Origin: Chitinophagales bacterium
Lineage (GTDB): Bacteria > Bacteroidota > Bacteroidia > Chitinophagales > S012-47
Direction of reading: 5' to 3'
Assembly (NCBI GenBank): GCA_015487695.1
Contig: WFPF01000021.1
Location: forward strand, 1 to 64,000
DNA: 64,000 bases
In this document: positions 7,718 to 17,363 of the stretch, piece by piece
Layout: every line of letters begins with the position of its first letter
Position numbering within the stretch: the first letter of the stretch is position 1
The notes under the pieces: generated by a model
Seen by the model: the letters and a program-made list of their open reading frames with translations, nothing else
Told to the model about the DNA's origin: nothing
Database searches by the model: none
Made by a program: the position numbers and the translations under genes

Positions 7718-8740
7718 TTAATTATTTGCGTTCTGAAAAGATTTGCTGCGCAATGCCGCATTGAGGCGTATATCCATCCAAAACAAATTGATATCGGCCA
7801 CATGAAAGACCCTGGTGTATTTATAGGGAAAGGGAAGATTGTCGGTTGAAATACGCAGCACATGGTCTTCGCAAACTGCAGAAATTATCTCCGGATATAT
7901 TTTTTTAAACTTTCCGTCCAGTGCTCCTTTGTGATCTGCAAGAGCCGTACGGTCTCCTTCAAATTGCCAGCTTATCGGGTTTATGCAGTCTCCTTTTTCG
8001 TAGAATTTCCCTGCTCGCAAGCGGCCTCTGTCGGAGAAAGTATTCCAGGAAACGAAACAGCGGATATCCCCGGGCTCCCGGCACGGTGGCACGCCTCCGG
8101 TTTCTGTTTGATTCACAGGCCAGCCCGGCAAATAGGCAACAATCAGCTTCCTGTACAACTCTTCCCGCGGGTTAAAAAATTCGTTCAGGAGCATTTGTCC
8201 GAGCATGGCACCCTGACTATGCCCCACGATGATCAGCGGACGGCCTTCATTCCAGTGATTCAGATAATAAAGAAATGCCGCACGCACATCGGAATAAGCC
8301 AGCCCGACCGCCTGTCTTTTTGATATGCTATCGTTTACGAAAAAGCCCGAATACGTCATCTGACGGTAAAAGGGGGCAAAGACTCTGCCGGCTGCATTGA
8401 AGGTGCTCGCCTGAAAGAGAACTGCCGTAGAAGTGGTTTTCTCCCTCGTCCTCAGATCTTCGAGGGCTGCATTCCAATGAGGCCCGTGATAGGTTGTAGG
8501 ATGAATATAAAACACATCGGCCTCCGCGGTCTCCTGCCTGTCAGCCAGGCCGCTTCCGGCCGGCAGGGTATCGGCCTTGTCATGAGAAAAAGGCGTGGCT
8601 GCCCAGCTCCCGGGCTGTGAGTAATCGGGTGCTGCAGGCACAGAGGCAGGGTCGAAAGGGGTGGACTGCAAATGCCATACCCGGCAGGACCCGAGACTCA
8701 GCATAAGCGGAAAAAGAAGGAACAGCAATCTGGAATACAA
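7718..8740 (-). CDS. DUF3089 alpha/beta-hydrolase lipoprotein
   Basis: A 340-residue secreted hydrolase. The N-terminus is a lipoprotein signal (LMLSLGSC, Cys19). The nucleophile elbow GHSQG with Ser175 is clear, preceded by the VFYIHPTTY block typical of DUF3089. The start must be TTG at 8740: no in-frame ATG exists upstream before a stop, and the first internal ATG (residue 13) would remove most of the signal peptide. It lies between two paralogous DUF6263-like lipoproteins on the same strand, 24 bases from the downstream one and 11 from the upstream one. A carboxylesterase or lipase-like activity is plausible; the substrate is unknown. Confidence 0.82.
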   Translation of the reverse strand: MYSRLLFLLFPLMLSLGSCRVWHLQSTPFDPASVPAAPDYSQPGSWAATPFSHDKADTLPAGSGLADRQETAEADVFYIHPTTYHGPHWNAALEDLRTREKTTSTAVLFQASTFNAAGRVFAPFYRQMTYSGFFVNDSISKRQAVGLAYSDVRAAFLYYLNHWNEGRPLIIVGHSQGAMLGQMLLNEFFNPREELYRKLIVAYLPGWPVNQTETGGVPPCREPGDIRCFVSWNTFSDRGRLRAGKFYEKGDCINPISWQFEGDRTALADHKGALDGKFKKIYPEIISAVCEDHVLRISTDNLPFPYKYTRVFHVADINLFWMDIRLNAALRSKSFQNANN

Positions 8741-8751
8741 TGTATTAAGGC

Positions 8752-9594
8752 TTAGTCAAGTCGTTTTATTTCCGTGGTAGATTCGGTGCTAGCAGTCATT
8801 TCCATGCCCTGCATATTCATCTCCATATCCATGGACTGGCTTGTATTCATTTCCAGCAACATGCCCGTTTTCCGCTCTACCGTCAGCTCTCCTGTCGATT
8901 CAAAATTGGAAATGGTCATTGAGACCCCGTTGCTTTCCATTTCCTGATTCTCAGGGATACTTGTGCTCATATCCAGAACAATATCATCCGTGTTGATGCT
9001 CTTGATCGTGTAGGTAATCGTAGATTCTATGCCAATAGAACCGGAAGTCTGCTTTACCGTCCAGCTCTGTCCTTCTTTCAGTTCTCCTTCGGGAAAGGCA
9101 ATGACCACGCTTTTAATAACCCCTGACGGATCGGTACCCTGCATCATGCCTCCGGCATCACCCAGATTCTCGGCTCCTTCCAGCTTGATGACATGCCCGG
9201 TGGCACTGATCCATGCGTCAAATTCTTTGTTTTTTAATTCTTCCAGCGTGTTGGCAATCATTTTTGTGTTTTGATCTGCGTTCCCTTCATTATAGGTGTT
9301 GCTGTTGTACTCAATCTTACCGCTCATCGGGTTGGATTGTGAGATCATGAGGCTGTCGTAGCTCATTTTCATATGAAATGTGGTATCCATCTTTTCAACG
9401 GTATTCAGTGCGAAGTATGTCTTCACGTTCATCTCGATATTCATGCTCATCATGGCCATGTCCATCTCCGTGTTGCTCATGTAGTGATAGACCTCCCCTA
9501 CTTTCGGATTAAACTGGAGTTTGGCTGTCGAGCCGCAGGAAGAAACAAAAAATAGGGTCAGCATACCCGTAAGTGCAATAATCCATTTTCTCAT
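8752..9594 (-). CDS. DUF6263-like lipoprotein (copy 2)
   Basis: A 280-residue lipoprotein (Cys20 in LFFVSSC) paralogous to the product of 6833-7693; shared blocks are QSNPMSGKIEYNS, FPEGELKEGQSW and TGELTVERKTG. This copy is very Met-rich, with MDMAMMSMNIEMN near the N-terminus and MDMEMNMQGMEM near the C-terminus, much more than its paralogue. It is the first gene of the four-gene minus-strand group ending at 6211. The function is unknown. The methionine clusters could bind Cu(I), but they could equally reflect alternating surface strands, so this is speculation. Confidence 0.75.
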   Translation of the reverse strand: MRKWIIALTGMLTLFFVSSCGSTAKLQFNPKVGEVYHYMSNTEMDMAMMSMNIEMNVKTYFALNTVEKMDTTFHMKMSYDSLMISQSNPMSGKIEYNSNTYNEGNADQNTKMIANTLEELKNKEFDAWISATGHVIKLEGAENLGDAGGMMQGTDPSGVIKSVVIAFPEGELKEGQSWTVKQTSGSIGIESTITYTIKSINTDDIVLDMSTSIPENQEMESNGVSMTISNFESTGELTVERKTGMLLEMNTSQSMDMEMNMQGMEMTASTESTTEIKRLD

Positions 9595-9761
9595 AGAACA
9601 ATAGGTTTAAAAGGTGTTGATTTAGAACTTCAGGTTTTTCATTATCACCTGCTTATATATCTCTTTGCCGTGCAGGTTCGATTGAAGGCACTAAATTAAG
9701 GAATCCCGTCACGCTTTATTTTATATCGACCGCAAAAAAGCCGGGCAGCTGGCAAAATGAG

Positions 9762-9769
9762 TAAATTTG
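9762..9769 (+). promoter_or_regulatory. -7 promoter element for thiL
   Basis: TAAATTTG matches TAnnTTTG, and only four bases separate it from the thiL ATG. If transcription starts about 5 bases downstream of the element, the mRNA would be leaderless or nearly so. Confidence 0.45.
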
Positions 9770-9773
9770 CAGC

Positions 9774-10820
9774 ATGGCAGAAGAAAGCAAAAAAGAAAAA
9801 AGAACGGAGATTGCCGAATACGGTGAATTCGGTTTGATTGAACACCTGACCAAAAATGCCGTGCTGCGCAACAAAAGCAGCATCAGGGGTGTGGGCGATG
9901 ATGCTGCTGTGATAGCAGCCGGTGATAACGATGTAAAAGTGGTCAGTACAGACATGCTCGTGGAGGGCATTCACTTTGACCTGAGCTACCACCCCTTGCA
10001 GCACCTGGGGTACAAGGCGGTAGTGGTCAATCTTTCAGACATCTACGCCATGAATGCCATTCCGGAACAGATCACAGTCTCGGTGGCCATATCCAACCGC
10101 TTCTCGGTGGAAGCCATGGAAATGCTCTATGAAGGCATTCTGGCTGCCTGCGACAAATACGATATAGACCTTGTGGGAGGAGACACTTCGGCCTCAAACA
10201 AGGGCTTCATCATCAACATCACAGCCATAGGCCATGCGGCAAAAGACCGGATCGTATATCGCAACGGGGCCCGCCAGGGAGACCTCATAGCAGTTAGCGG
10301 TGATCTGGGATCTGCCTTTCTGGGCCTTCAGATTCTGGAGCGGGAAAAGCAGATTTTCATGGAAAACCCTGAAATTCAACCCGATCTTGAAGGCGAAAAA
10401 TACCTTGTGGGCCGCCAGTTGCTGCCGGAAGCCCGGAGGGATATTATCGAGTACTTTGAAGACTTGAAATTCAAGCCCAATGCCATGATCGACATATCGG
10501 ACGGCCTCTCATCCGATGTCATTCATATATGCAGGCAGAGCGGGGTGGGATGCGTACTCTATGAGGAGAAATTTCCCGTATCGGAAGAGGCGCGGGCAAG
10601 GGCTATGAAATTCAATATTCCCACTTCTACGGCCGTACTCAACGGAGGAGAAGATTACGAACTGCTTTTCACCTTCCCGCCTGAATGGAAAGATAAAATC
10701 GAAAAGCATCCGGATTTTTCCATTATCGGTTACACCACAAAAGCTTCGGCCGCTTATACCCTTAAAACACCGTCAGGACAGGTGCATCCGCTGGAGGCCC
10801 AGGGCTGGAAGCATTTATAA
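9774..10820 (+). CDS. thiL: Thiamine-monophosphate kinase
   Basis: ThiL phosphorylates thiamine monophosphate to the active cofactor thiamine diphosphate in the cytoplasm. The 348-residue protein has the family blocks in order: GEFGLIEHL, VGDDAAVI, STDMLVEGIHFD, NLSDIYAMNAIPEQITVS, VGGDTSAS, DISDGLSSDV and the C-terminal NGGEDYELLFT. The length is normal. It is monocistronic between a divergent lipoprotein gene and the convergent RND permease gene (6 bases apart). No TPP riboswitch precedes it, whereas one controls the TonB receptor gene at 55885. The charged N-terminus (about residues 3-10) is an extension without a known role. Confidence 0.96.
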   Translation: MAEESKKEKRTEIAEYGEFGLIEHLTKNAVLRNKSSIRGVGDDAAVIAAGDNDVKVVSTDMLVEGIHFDLSYHPLQHLGYKAVVVNLSDIYAMNAIPEQITVSVAISNRFSVEAMEMLYEGILAACDKYDIDLVGGDTSASNKGFIINITAIGHAAKDRIVYRNGARQGDLIAVSGDLGSAFLGLQILEREKQIFMENPEIQPDLEGEKYLVGRQLLPEARRDIIEYFEDLKFKPNAMIDISDGLSSDVIHICRQSGVGCVLYEEKFPVSEEARARAMKFNIPTSTAVLNGGEDYELLFTFPPEWKDKIEKHPDFSIIGYTTKASAAYTLKTPSGQVHPLEAQGWKHL

Positions 10821-10826
10821 GCCGAA

Positions 10827-13800
10827 TCAGAGTACTTTTTCGCCCAGTCGTTTCATGCGGATGGACGCCATATCAACGAGCAAATACATGACCGGCACGA
10901 TGATGAGTGTCAGGAATGTGGCAAAGGACAATCCGAAAATGACCGTCCATGACATGGGTCCCCAGAAAATGGCACTGTCTCCGCCAAAGTAAATATCGGG
11001 CTTCAAAGCCGTCAGCAGTCCGTAGAAATCAATGTTAAATCCAATGGCCAGCGGAATCAGCCCGAGCACCGTGGTAATAGCCGTCAGCAACACGGGACGC
11101 AACCTGATTTGTCCGGCCTGAATGATGGAGTCCTTTATTTCGTGGAAGGGCAGAAGTTCTCCATCGGCCAGGCCCAGTTCTTCCCGCCTGCGTTCTCTCG
11201 ACAGTTTGATGAAGTCGATGAGCACGATGGCATTGTTTACCACAATGCCCGCCAGGGAAATGATGCCAATACCCACCATCAAAATACTGATGTCGATCTG
11301 GAAGATGGCAAAGCCCAGGAAAACCCCGATGGTACTTAGGATCACGGAAAACATGATGATCAACGGGCTGACAAAAGAGTTGAATTGTGAAACGATGACA
11401 AGGAAAATGAGGAACACGGCAATCATCATCGCTTCCTGCAGAAAAGCCATTGACTTGGCCTGCTCTTCCTGCTCTCCGGTAAATTTATATTCATATCCTT
11501 TGGGCATATCATATTCTGACAACAGCGCCTTGTACTGCGCTACAATATCATTTGCATTGTAGCCCTCTATCACATTGGAGTAAATGGTGATTACACGGTT
11601 TTGATCCTTTCGCTTGACGGTTCCCAGTGTCGAGCTGTTGTGAATCGTCACTACCGATGATATAGGCACCTGCTTAATGCGGCCCGAGGCAGGATCTCTG
11701 AATGTAATGGGCATGTTGAGCAGCGTACCCAAGCGGTAGCGCTGTTCGTCCTTCAGTCTGACATTGATGGGGTAATCGTCTTCACCGATTTTATACTTAT
11801 CAACTTCCTTTCCAAACAGGGCCGTGCGAATGGCCATCGCAATGCTTGCCGTAGACAATCCGTATCTGCGGGCCGCTTCCCGGTTGATATCTACAATTAA
11901 TTCCGGCTTATTCACTTCCACATCTGTTTTCAACTGCTCCACGCCCGGTACATTGGCCGATTCAAGAAATTGAATCATATCATCAGAAAGGCGCAGCAAT
12001 TCGGCATAGTCCTCTCCGGTCACTTCGATGCTGATGGGCTTTCCAACCGGTGGGCCCATGGCATTTTTTTCGACTGAAATGTTCTTTACTTCCGGAATAT
12101 CACGAACTGCTTCCGATATTTTTTGCATCACGAAACTTGTAGAAACATCCATGAATTTTATCCGCTCCCGGTATTCGAGAAAAGAAACCGTAACCCGGGC
12201 TTTGTTCGGTGAACTGCCCTGCTGAAAGCCCCTTGAAGGATCGCCTGTCCCCTCGCCCACCTGGGCCACCACCGCCTCGACAATCGCCTGATAGGGACGA
12301 ATCACATCATTTACCCGCTTTTCAATCTCCTTTGTGACTTTGTTCGTGTATTCAATATCGGTTCCGTCAGGCATTTCAATGAATACATTGACATAGTTCG
12401 GATTGTTATCGGGGAAAAAAGTCACTTTCGGTGTTTTCTGAATAAAAAACATGAGGGAAAAGACGAGAAGGGCAATCACACCAATAAAAAACAACACCGG
12501 GCGAATGCCCGACAATGCAAATTCCAGGGAACGGGTATACGCCTTGACCAGCCAGATCATAAAGCGCTCCTGGAAAAAGCGGGCGGCCGGCTTCAGCAAA
12601 AAGCGATATACTACTCGCAGCGTAGAGGATGCTATCAGCAGCCCTCCCATCAGGGGGGCAGCCCCGGATGCCGAAAGGAATACACCAAGAAGCAGTATAA
12701 TCATAGTCCAGATCCAAAATCGTGGAGAGCCCTTGCTGAATTTGTAATCTTCAATTTTTATGAATTTCGAAGTCAAAACCGGATTGACCACCAATCCGAC
12801 AAAGAGGGAGGAGGAAAGCACAATGATCAATGTGAGTGGTAAAAACTTGAAAAACTCACCGATCATGGATTTCCAAAAAAGCAGCGGAACGAATGCCAGC
12901 ACCGTGGTAACCGTTGAAGAAATGATAGGCATGGCCACCTCTCCGGCACCTGCTCTTGACGCCTTTGCCTTGCTATAGCCTTCGCTGTAAAGCCGGTAGA
13001 TGTTCTCTACCACAACAATTCCGTTATCTACCAACATACCAAGGGCCAGAATCAGAGAAAAGAGTACGATCATACTCAGTGTATTGCCCGTATAGTAAAG
13101 AATCGTAATTCCCAGAAACATGGACAAGGGTATGGCCGTGCCTACGATCGAGGCATTGCGGATACCCATAAAAAAGAGAAGCACCAGTACCACCAGGAGA
13201 ATTCCGGAAATAATGCTGTTTTCCAGGTTCTTCACCAGATTGACGGTAAACTTCGATTGGTCATTTGTAATGATGACATGCAAATCCTTTGGCAATACCT
13301 TTCTGCGGGCCTCTGCAATGATTTTCTTTATCGATTTGGACGCATTGATCAGATTTTCCTTGCTTTTCTTTTTAATGTCAAGGCTCACTACATTTTTTCC
13401 ATCCAAACGGGCAAAACTGGTGGGCTCCATATTTCCGAACTCCACCTGCGCTATATCGCCCAGCGTCACGATTTTCTGTTTCTCATGCTTAACGATGATC
13501 CCTTCCATCTTCCGATAGTCGCTAAACTCCCCGGTGATCCGAATGGTCCTGCGGCTGGCCACGTCACCGTCAATACTCAGGATATTTCCTCCTGAAAGGG
13601 TCACATTCTCAGAAGTAATGGCATTTTCGATGTCCTTGAAACTGACACGCAAAGCAGCCATTTTATCAAGGTCCACAATCACTTTTACTTCCTTCTCTGG
13701 CAGGCCACGGAGGTCAACTCCGGATATTTCACTCAGATTTTCGATCTCATCCTGCAAATATTCTGCATAGTGCTTCAGCTCTTCGAAACTGAAATCGCCA

Positions 13801-14261
13801 TAGAGGTTGACGTTCATCACGGGAAACTCTGAGAAGTCAAGCTCAAAAATATTCGGATCGGCCGGCAGGTCATTGGGCAGATCCTTCTTGGCCTTGTCCA
13901 CGGCATCTTTCACATCGTAAAGCCCGTCACGCGGATCGACATCATATTCGAATTCAACGACAATTGTGCTGTAATCCTGAATAGATGTGGAGGTCATCTT
14001 GCTGATGCCCGAGAGCTTTTTTATTTCCTTCTCAAGCGGTCGGGTCACCAGGTTCTCCATGTCGATGGGCGAGTTGCCCGGATAACTGACTCCGACAAAG
14101 ATGGTGGGTTGCTTTACTTCCGGAAAACTCTCTTTGGGTATGGCCGTGTATGACATCCAACCTGCGATAATGATGATAAAAAGCATCACAAATACACTGG
14201 TTGAATTCTTGAGCGCCAGATTGGAGAGCCAGAATTCTTTTATTCTTTCCTTTTTCGTCAT
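10827..14261 (-). CDS. RND efflux permease (HAE1/AcrB family)
   Basis: The 1144-residue inner-membrane pump of a tripartite exporter. It has the usual RND repeat: TM1 plus large periplasmic loop (SYPGNSPIDMENLVTRPLE), a central helix bundle with GMLVDNGIVVVENI in the proton-relay helix, then a second half ending with GIISLAGIVVNNAIVLIDFI. The relay reads VDN rather than VDD, as in many HAE1 homologues. Between the halves there are two additional hydrophobic segments (about residues 505-560), which makes the protein about 100 residues longer than AcrB. It is last in the operon tetR-tolC-adaptor-permease; 11 bases separate it from the adaptor gene. Substrate range cannot be read from sequence. 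Confidence 0.95.
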   Translation of the reverse strand: MTKKERIKEFWLSNLALKNSTSVFVMLFIIIIAGWMSYTAIPKESFPEVKQPTIFVGVSYPGNSPIDMENLVTRPLEKEIKKLSGISKMTSTSIQDYSTIVVEFEYDVDPRDGLYDVKDAVDKAKKDLPNDLPADPNIFELDFSEFPVMNVNLYGDFSFEELKHYAEYLQDEIENLSEISGVDLRGLPEKEVKVIVDLDKMAALRVSFKDIENAITSENVTLSGGNILSIDGDVASRRTIRITGEFSDYRKMEGIIVKHEKQKIVTLGDIAQVEFGNMEPTSFARLDGKNVVSLDIKKKSKENLINASKSIKKIIAEARRKVLPKDLHVIITNDQSKFTVNLVKNLENSIISGILLVVLVLLFFMGIRNASIVGTAIPLSMFLGITILYYTGNTLSMIVLFSLILALGMLVDNGIVVVENIYRLYSEGYSKAKASRAGAGEVAMPIISSTVTTVLAFVPLLFWKSMIGEFFKFLPLTLIIVLSSSLFVGLVVNPVLTSKFIKIEDYKFSKGSPRFWIWTMIILLLGVFLSASGAAPLMGGLLIASSTLRVVYRFLLKPAARFFQERFMIWLVKAYTRSLEFALSGIRPVLFFIGVIALLVFSLMFFIQKTPKVTFFPDNNPNYVNVFIEMPDGTDIEYTNKVTKEIEKRVNDVIRPYQAIVEAVVAQVGEGTGDPSRGFQQGSSPNKARVTVSFLEYRERIKFMDVSTSFVMQKISEAVRDIPEVKNISVEKNAMGPPVGKPISIEVTGEDYAELLRLSDDMIQFLESANVPGVEQLKTDVEVNKPELIVDINREAARRYGLSTASIAMAIRTALFGKEVDKYKIGEDDYPINVRLKDEQRYRLGTLLNMPITFRDPASGRIKQVPISSVVTIHNSSTLGTVKRKDQNRVITIYSNVIEGYNANDIVAQYKALLSEYDMPKGYEYKFTGEQEEQAKSMAFLQEAMMIAVFLIFLVIVSQFNSFVSPLIIMFSVILSTIGVFLGFAIFQIDISILMVGIGIISLAGIVVNNAIVLIDFIKLSRERRREELGLADGELLPFHEIKDSIIQAGQIRLRPVLLTAITTVLGLIPLAIGFNIDFYGLLTALKPDIYFGGDSAIFWGPMSWTVIFGLSFATFLTLIIVPVMYLLVDMASIRMKRLGEKVL

Positions 14262-14272
14262 TGCTTCAGGTT

Positions 14273-15436
14273 TTAGTAAAGCGGTTTAATTTTTTCTCCT
14301 TCGCTTACCTTGTCATAGCCTTCCACTATCAGAAGGGTACCGGGTTCGATTCCTTCTTTTACCAGTGAATGTTTCTCATCACTGTATTCCAGCTTTACCA
14401 TTTCCTTATGTGCTGTGGTGTCTCCGTTGTGTATGCGCACCGTGTAGAGATAACTACCTTCTTCCTGAAAAAAGACAACCCGGGTCGGCACAACCAGTGC
14501 CTCTTTTTGCCTGAAATCGAAGAGGCGGATATTGGCCAGCAGATTGGGCTTTAGTTCTCCATTCGGATTGTGAATTTTAACAATCACCTTAAAGGTTCGG
14601 TTGTCTTTGTCGATGGCCTGCCCCACCGCGTCAATGGTTGTATGGATCTGCAAGCCGATTACCGGGAAATCAACGAGCACCGAGTCGCCTTTTCTGAATT
14701 TCCCGACATAGCGCTCAGATACTTCGCCCACCACTTTAATATCGGCTACGTTGATCACCGTCAGAAGCGGAAAACCCGGAGAAAGCATTTCACCGGCTTT
14801 TACCATTAAGTCGTCCACCATTCCCGTAATTGGCGATTTGATAATGTATTTATCAAGCTGAGCCCTTAGCGTGGCCATTCTTTTTTCCAGTGATTCTTTC
14901 GCATTCTTCGCCTGCAGATACTGCATTTCCGAGCCGATGCCCTGCTCCCAGAGCCGTGATTGCTTTTCGAATGTCTGGGCTGCCAGCTCATAGGCTGTTG
15001 AAAGCTCATCCAATTGCCTCCGCACCATTTTATCATCGATGCGGGCCAGTTCTTGACCCTTCACCACTTTGTCACCCACCTCTACATAAAGGGCAATAAT
15101 TTGGCCCGGAACCTCCGAGCTGATTTTGACATAGTCATCGCTTTCCACATTGCCCGGTATCTGAATGAAATGCTTAAAATCCTGTTTGCCTATCTCCTTT
15201 ACCCTGACAGTAACGGCTGCCTTGCCTTCACCTTCTTCCGCAGACATATTGTCTATCTCTTCTTCCAGCGCTCTGACCTTCTGCTTGATCTCTATCAATT
15301 CCTTTTGGTACTGAGCCAGTTGCTTTTTCTTGTCTTCGAGCGTCCGGGGTTCCTTGCTTTGTTTGCAGGCACCCAGCCCCAGCAGAAAGAGAAGGGACAA
15401 TAAAGTAAGAGTTGCTTTTATTTTCATTTTGCTCAT
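14273..15436 (-). CDS. RND efflux periplasmic adaptor (MFP) lipoprotein
   Basis: A 387-residue membrane-fusion protein linking the permease to the outer-membrane channel. It has a lipoprotein signal (FLLGLGAC, Cys24), then a 30-residue charged coiled coil (about 30-63) rich in K, E and Q, then the lipoyl/barrel-sandwich halves (ISSEVPGQIIALYVEVGDKVVKGQ and YIIKSPITGMVDDLMVKAG) surrounding an alpha hairpin, and C-terminal beta-barrel domains. The coiled coil before the first beta domain is an extra common in Bacteroidota adaptors. The gene overlaps tolC by 4 bases and lies between tolC and the permease gene. Confidence 0.94.
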   Translation of the reverse strand: MSKMKIKATLTLLSLLFLLGLGACKQSKEPRTLEDKKKQLAQYQKELIEIKQKVRALEEEIDNMSAEEGEGKAAVTVRVKEIGKQDFKHFIQIPGNVESDDYVKISSEVPGQIIALYVEVGDKVVKGQELARIDDKMVRRQLDELSTAYELAAQTFEKQSRLWEQGIGSEMQYLQAKNAKESLEKRMATLRAQLDKYIIKSPITGMVDDLMVKAGEMLSPGFPLLTVINVADIKVVGEVSERYVGKFRKGDSVLVDFPVIGLQIHTTIDAVGQAIDKDNRTFKVIVKIHNPNGELKPNLLANIRLFDFRQKEALVVPTRVVFFQEEGSYLYTVRIHNGDTTAHKEMVKLEYSDEKHSLVKEGIEPGTLLIVEGYDKVSEGEKIKPLY

Positions 15437-16761
15437 TTTATTTCAAGTAACTTTTCAAGTTCGACTTTGGCCAGCAACAAGCGGTAGAGGGCATTGATGT
15501 AATTGCTGCTGCTGTTAAAATAGGTACTGCGGGCATTGTCTACTTCAAGACTTGAACCCACACCTTCCTCATATTTTTTTACACTGATATCAAATATCTT
15601 TTTGGCCAGCTCCATATTGCTGCGGGCATTATCCAGTTGCTCACTGGCGTTCAGATATTCAGCTTTGCGCTGCTCTATCTGCATTTTATACGCTTCGGCC
15701 GCCTGGTCCCGCTTGTTAATCATTTGCCGCTGACTGATTTCTTCCTTTTGAATACCGGAACGCTTGCGGAAGCTGTCCCAAATCGGGATATTCAATGAAA
15801 CCCCCCAAACCGCTGTCTCATACCAGGGCTGGTTCTTATCAAAAAAGTTGAACTCATTGCGCTGTGCATTCTCCGAAGCAGAGATAAAAAGATCCGCCTG
15901 GGGCAGGTAGCCCGCTTTCAGGTTTTTTATATTCAGTCCGGTCAGCGAAATGCTTTGATTGAGAATATCGTTCTGCAGGGTATGTTCAAAATTGGCCGGA
16001 CTTTCGACCAGCGTTAGATCTGTAGAAACGAAGGCGGAAATGCTGTCACTTAATACAATTTCATCTTCGTACGGATAGCCCATCTGAAACTTTAAGAGCC
16101 CAAGTGATAGTTTTTCCTGCCGCTTCAAGGTTTCCAGTTGCTGTCGCAGCGTACTGAGTGACAAATAGAGCCGATCTACTTCTATTTCCTCAATAAAACC
16201 TTCGTCAAACATTGCTTTGCTTTCACGATAGATGTCCTCCAGTGTCCTCAGGTTTTGCTCCAGTATCTCTATGTTTTTTCGTGTAATCAGAACTCCGTAA
16301 TAGGCCTTGGCAACACTTGCCCTAACCTCAAACTTGGAGGCCTCATATTGCTTCTTCGAAAGGTCCTTGTACATTTCAGCCGCCTTCAACCCCACGAAAT
16401 AGTTTCCGTTGAAGATCATTTGGCTACCGTTGATGCTGGCGTTGAGATTATTGCTCGTGCCAAATTGTACTTCCGCAAATTCTCCGGGTTTACCTCCAAA
16501 GAATTCGGCCGGTATCAAACTTACCGGCAAGGCCAGGAAGTTCTGATACTTCACTTGTGCACTGATTTGCGGCAGCCCCGAGGCCAGTTGTTTTTTTACA
16601 TCCTGCGATGCTTTGCCTACTTCATAATAAGCATCTTTCATCTCCCTGTTATGCTCATAGGCATAAGTTACAGCCTCGTCAAGAGTGAATGTTTTATCCT
16701 GCGCCAGCAGCAGCACGGAGGCCAAAAGGCCTATCAGGGTAAAGGCAACTTTAATCCTCAT
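15433..16761 (-). CDS. TolC-family outer membrane efflux channel
   Basis: A 442-residue outer membrane factor with a signal peptide (about residues 1-20, ending LLLAQ) and two repeats of the TolC helical-hairpin domain (DEAVTYAYEHNREMKDAYYEV... and the second half starting around ...LNQSISLTGLNIKNLKAGYLPQ). The gene overlaps the upstream tetR gene by 11 bases and the adaptor gene by 4, so it is in the same transcript. It should form the exit duct for the HAE1 pump encoded downstream. Confidence 0.94.
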   Translation of the reverse strand: MRIKVAFTLIGLLASVLLLAQDKTFTLDEAVTYAYEHNREMKDAYYEVGKASQDVKKQLASGLPQISAQVKYQNFLALPVSLIPAEFFGGKPGEFAEVQFGTSNNLNASINGSQMIFNGNYFVGLKAAEMYKDLSKKQYEASKFEVRASVAKAYYGVLITRKNIEILEQNLRTLEDIYRESKAMFDEGFIEEIEVDRLYLSLSTLRQQLETLKRQEKLSLGLLKFQMGYPYEDEIVLSDSISAFVSTDLTLVESPANFEHTLQNDILNQSISLTGLNIKNLKAGYLPQADLFISASENAQRNEFNFFDKNQPWYETAVWGVSLNIPIWDSFRKRSGIQKEEISQRQMINKRDQAAEAYKMQIEQRKAEYLNASEQLDNARSNMELAKKIFDISVKKYEEGVGSSLEVDNARSTYFNSSSNYINALYRLLLAKVELEKLLEIK

Positions 16762-17347
16762 AGTTGTATTTTTTATTCAGGTACTTTCGCCCGCTCTCCG
16801 AAACAATCGCATACAGTTGCAGTTTTATAATCTCATCATATACAGTCGTAATATCATGCCCAAGCTTTTTAAATACAGACGGGTCGCTGTAAACATCAAC
16901 TTTTGCCAGCTGATGAAAAGCTACCACTTCAGGTATAAGGTTCTTTCTGAAAAGGCCCTCCTCCATCCCGCGCCTGATCTTTTTCACAAGATGATTGGTG
17001 AGAAAGCCATCAATGTGCTCTTTAAAAATCATCCAGCCTTTGGGATAATATTTTTTCAAATCAAAAAGAATAGAAGAATGGAAGTCCCGCTGTAATTTGA
17101 TGTGGTCATTTGCAATAGCCAGCCAGCATTCTATCGCATTTTCTGATTGACGTTCTGCCTTTTCAATTAATTCCTGTGCTTTTTTCAGGTGGTGCGATAC
17201 GACTTTATAAATCAGATCTTCCTTGCTACCGAATTTTTCGTACACGGTTTTCTTTGATATCCCCAGTTCACGGGCAATATCATCCATGGTCACGCTTTTG
17301 AGACCATATTTCAAGAAAAGATGTGAGACTTGTTCTATGCTGTTCAC
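16751..17347 (-). CDS. TetR/AcrR family regulator of the efflux operon
   Basis: A 198-residue regulator with an N-terminal helix-turn-helix (VTMDDIARELGISKKTVYEKFGSKEDLI, split here only by description) followed by a variable all-helical ligand-binding domain. It starts with GTG at 17347 (MNSIEQVSHLFLKYG); no better ATG is in frame. It is the first gene of the tolC-adaptor-permease operon, so it probably represses its own promoter and is relieved by an efflux substrate. A -7 element lies 17 bases upstream and a cluster of direct and inverted repeats lies just beyond it (17368-17438), which is a good candidate operator. Confidence 0.9.
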   Translation of the reverse strand: MNSIEQVSHLFLKYGLKSVTMDDIARELGISKKTVYEKFGSKEDLIYKVVSHHLKKAQELIEKAERQSENAIECWLAIANDHIKLQRDFHSSILFDLKKYYPKGWMIFKEHIDGFLTNHLVKKIRRGMEEGLFRKNLIPEVVAFHQLAKVDVYSDPSVFKKLGHDITTVYDEIIKLQLYAIVSESGRKYLNKKYNYED

Positions 17348-17363
17348 GCTGAAAGTTGAGCAG

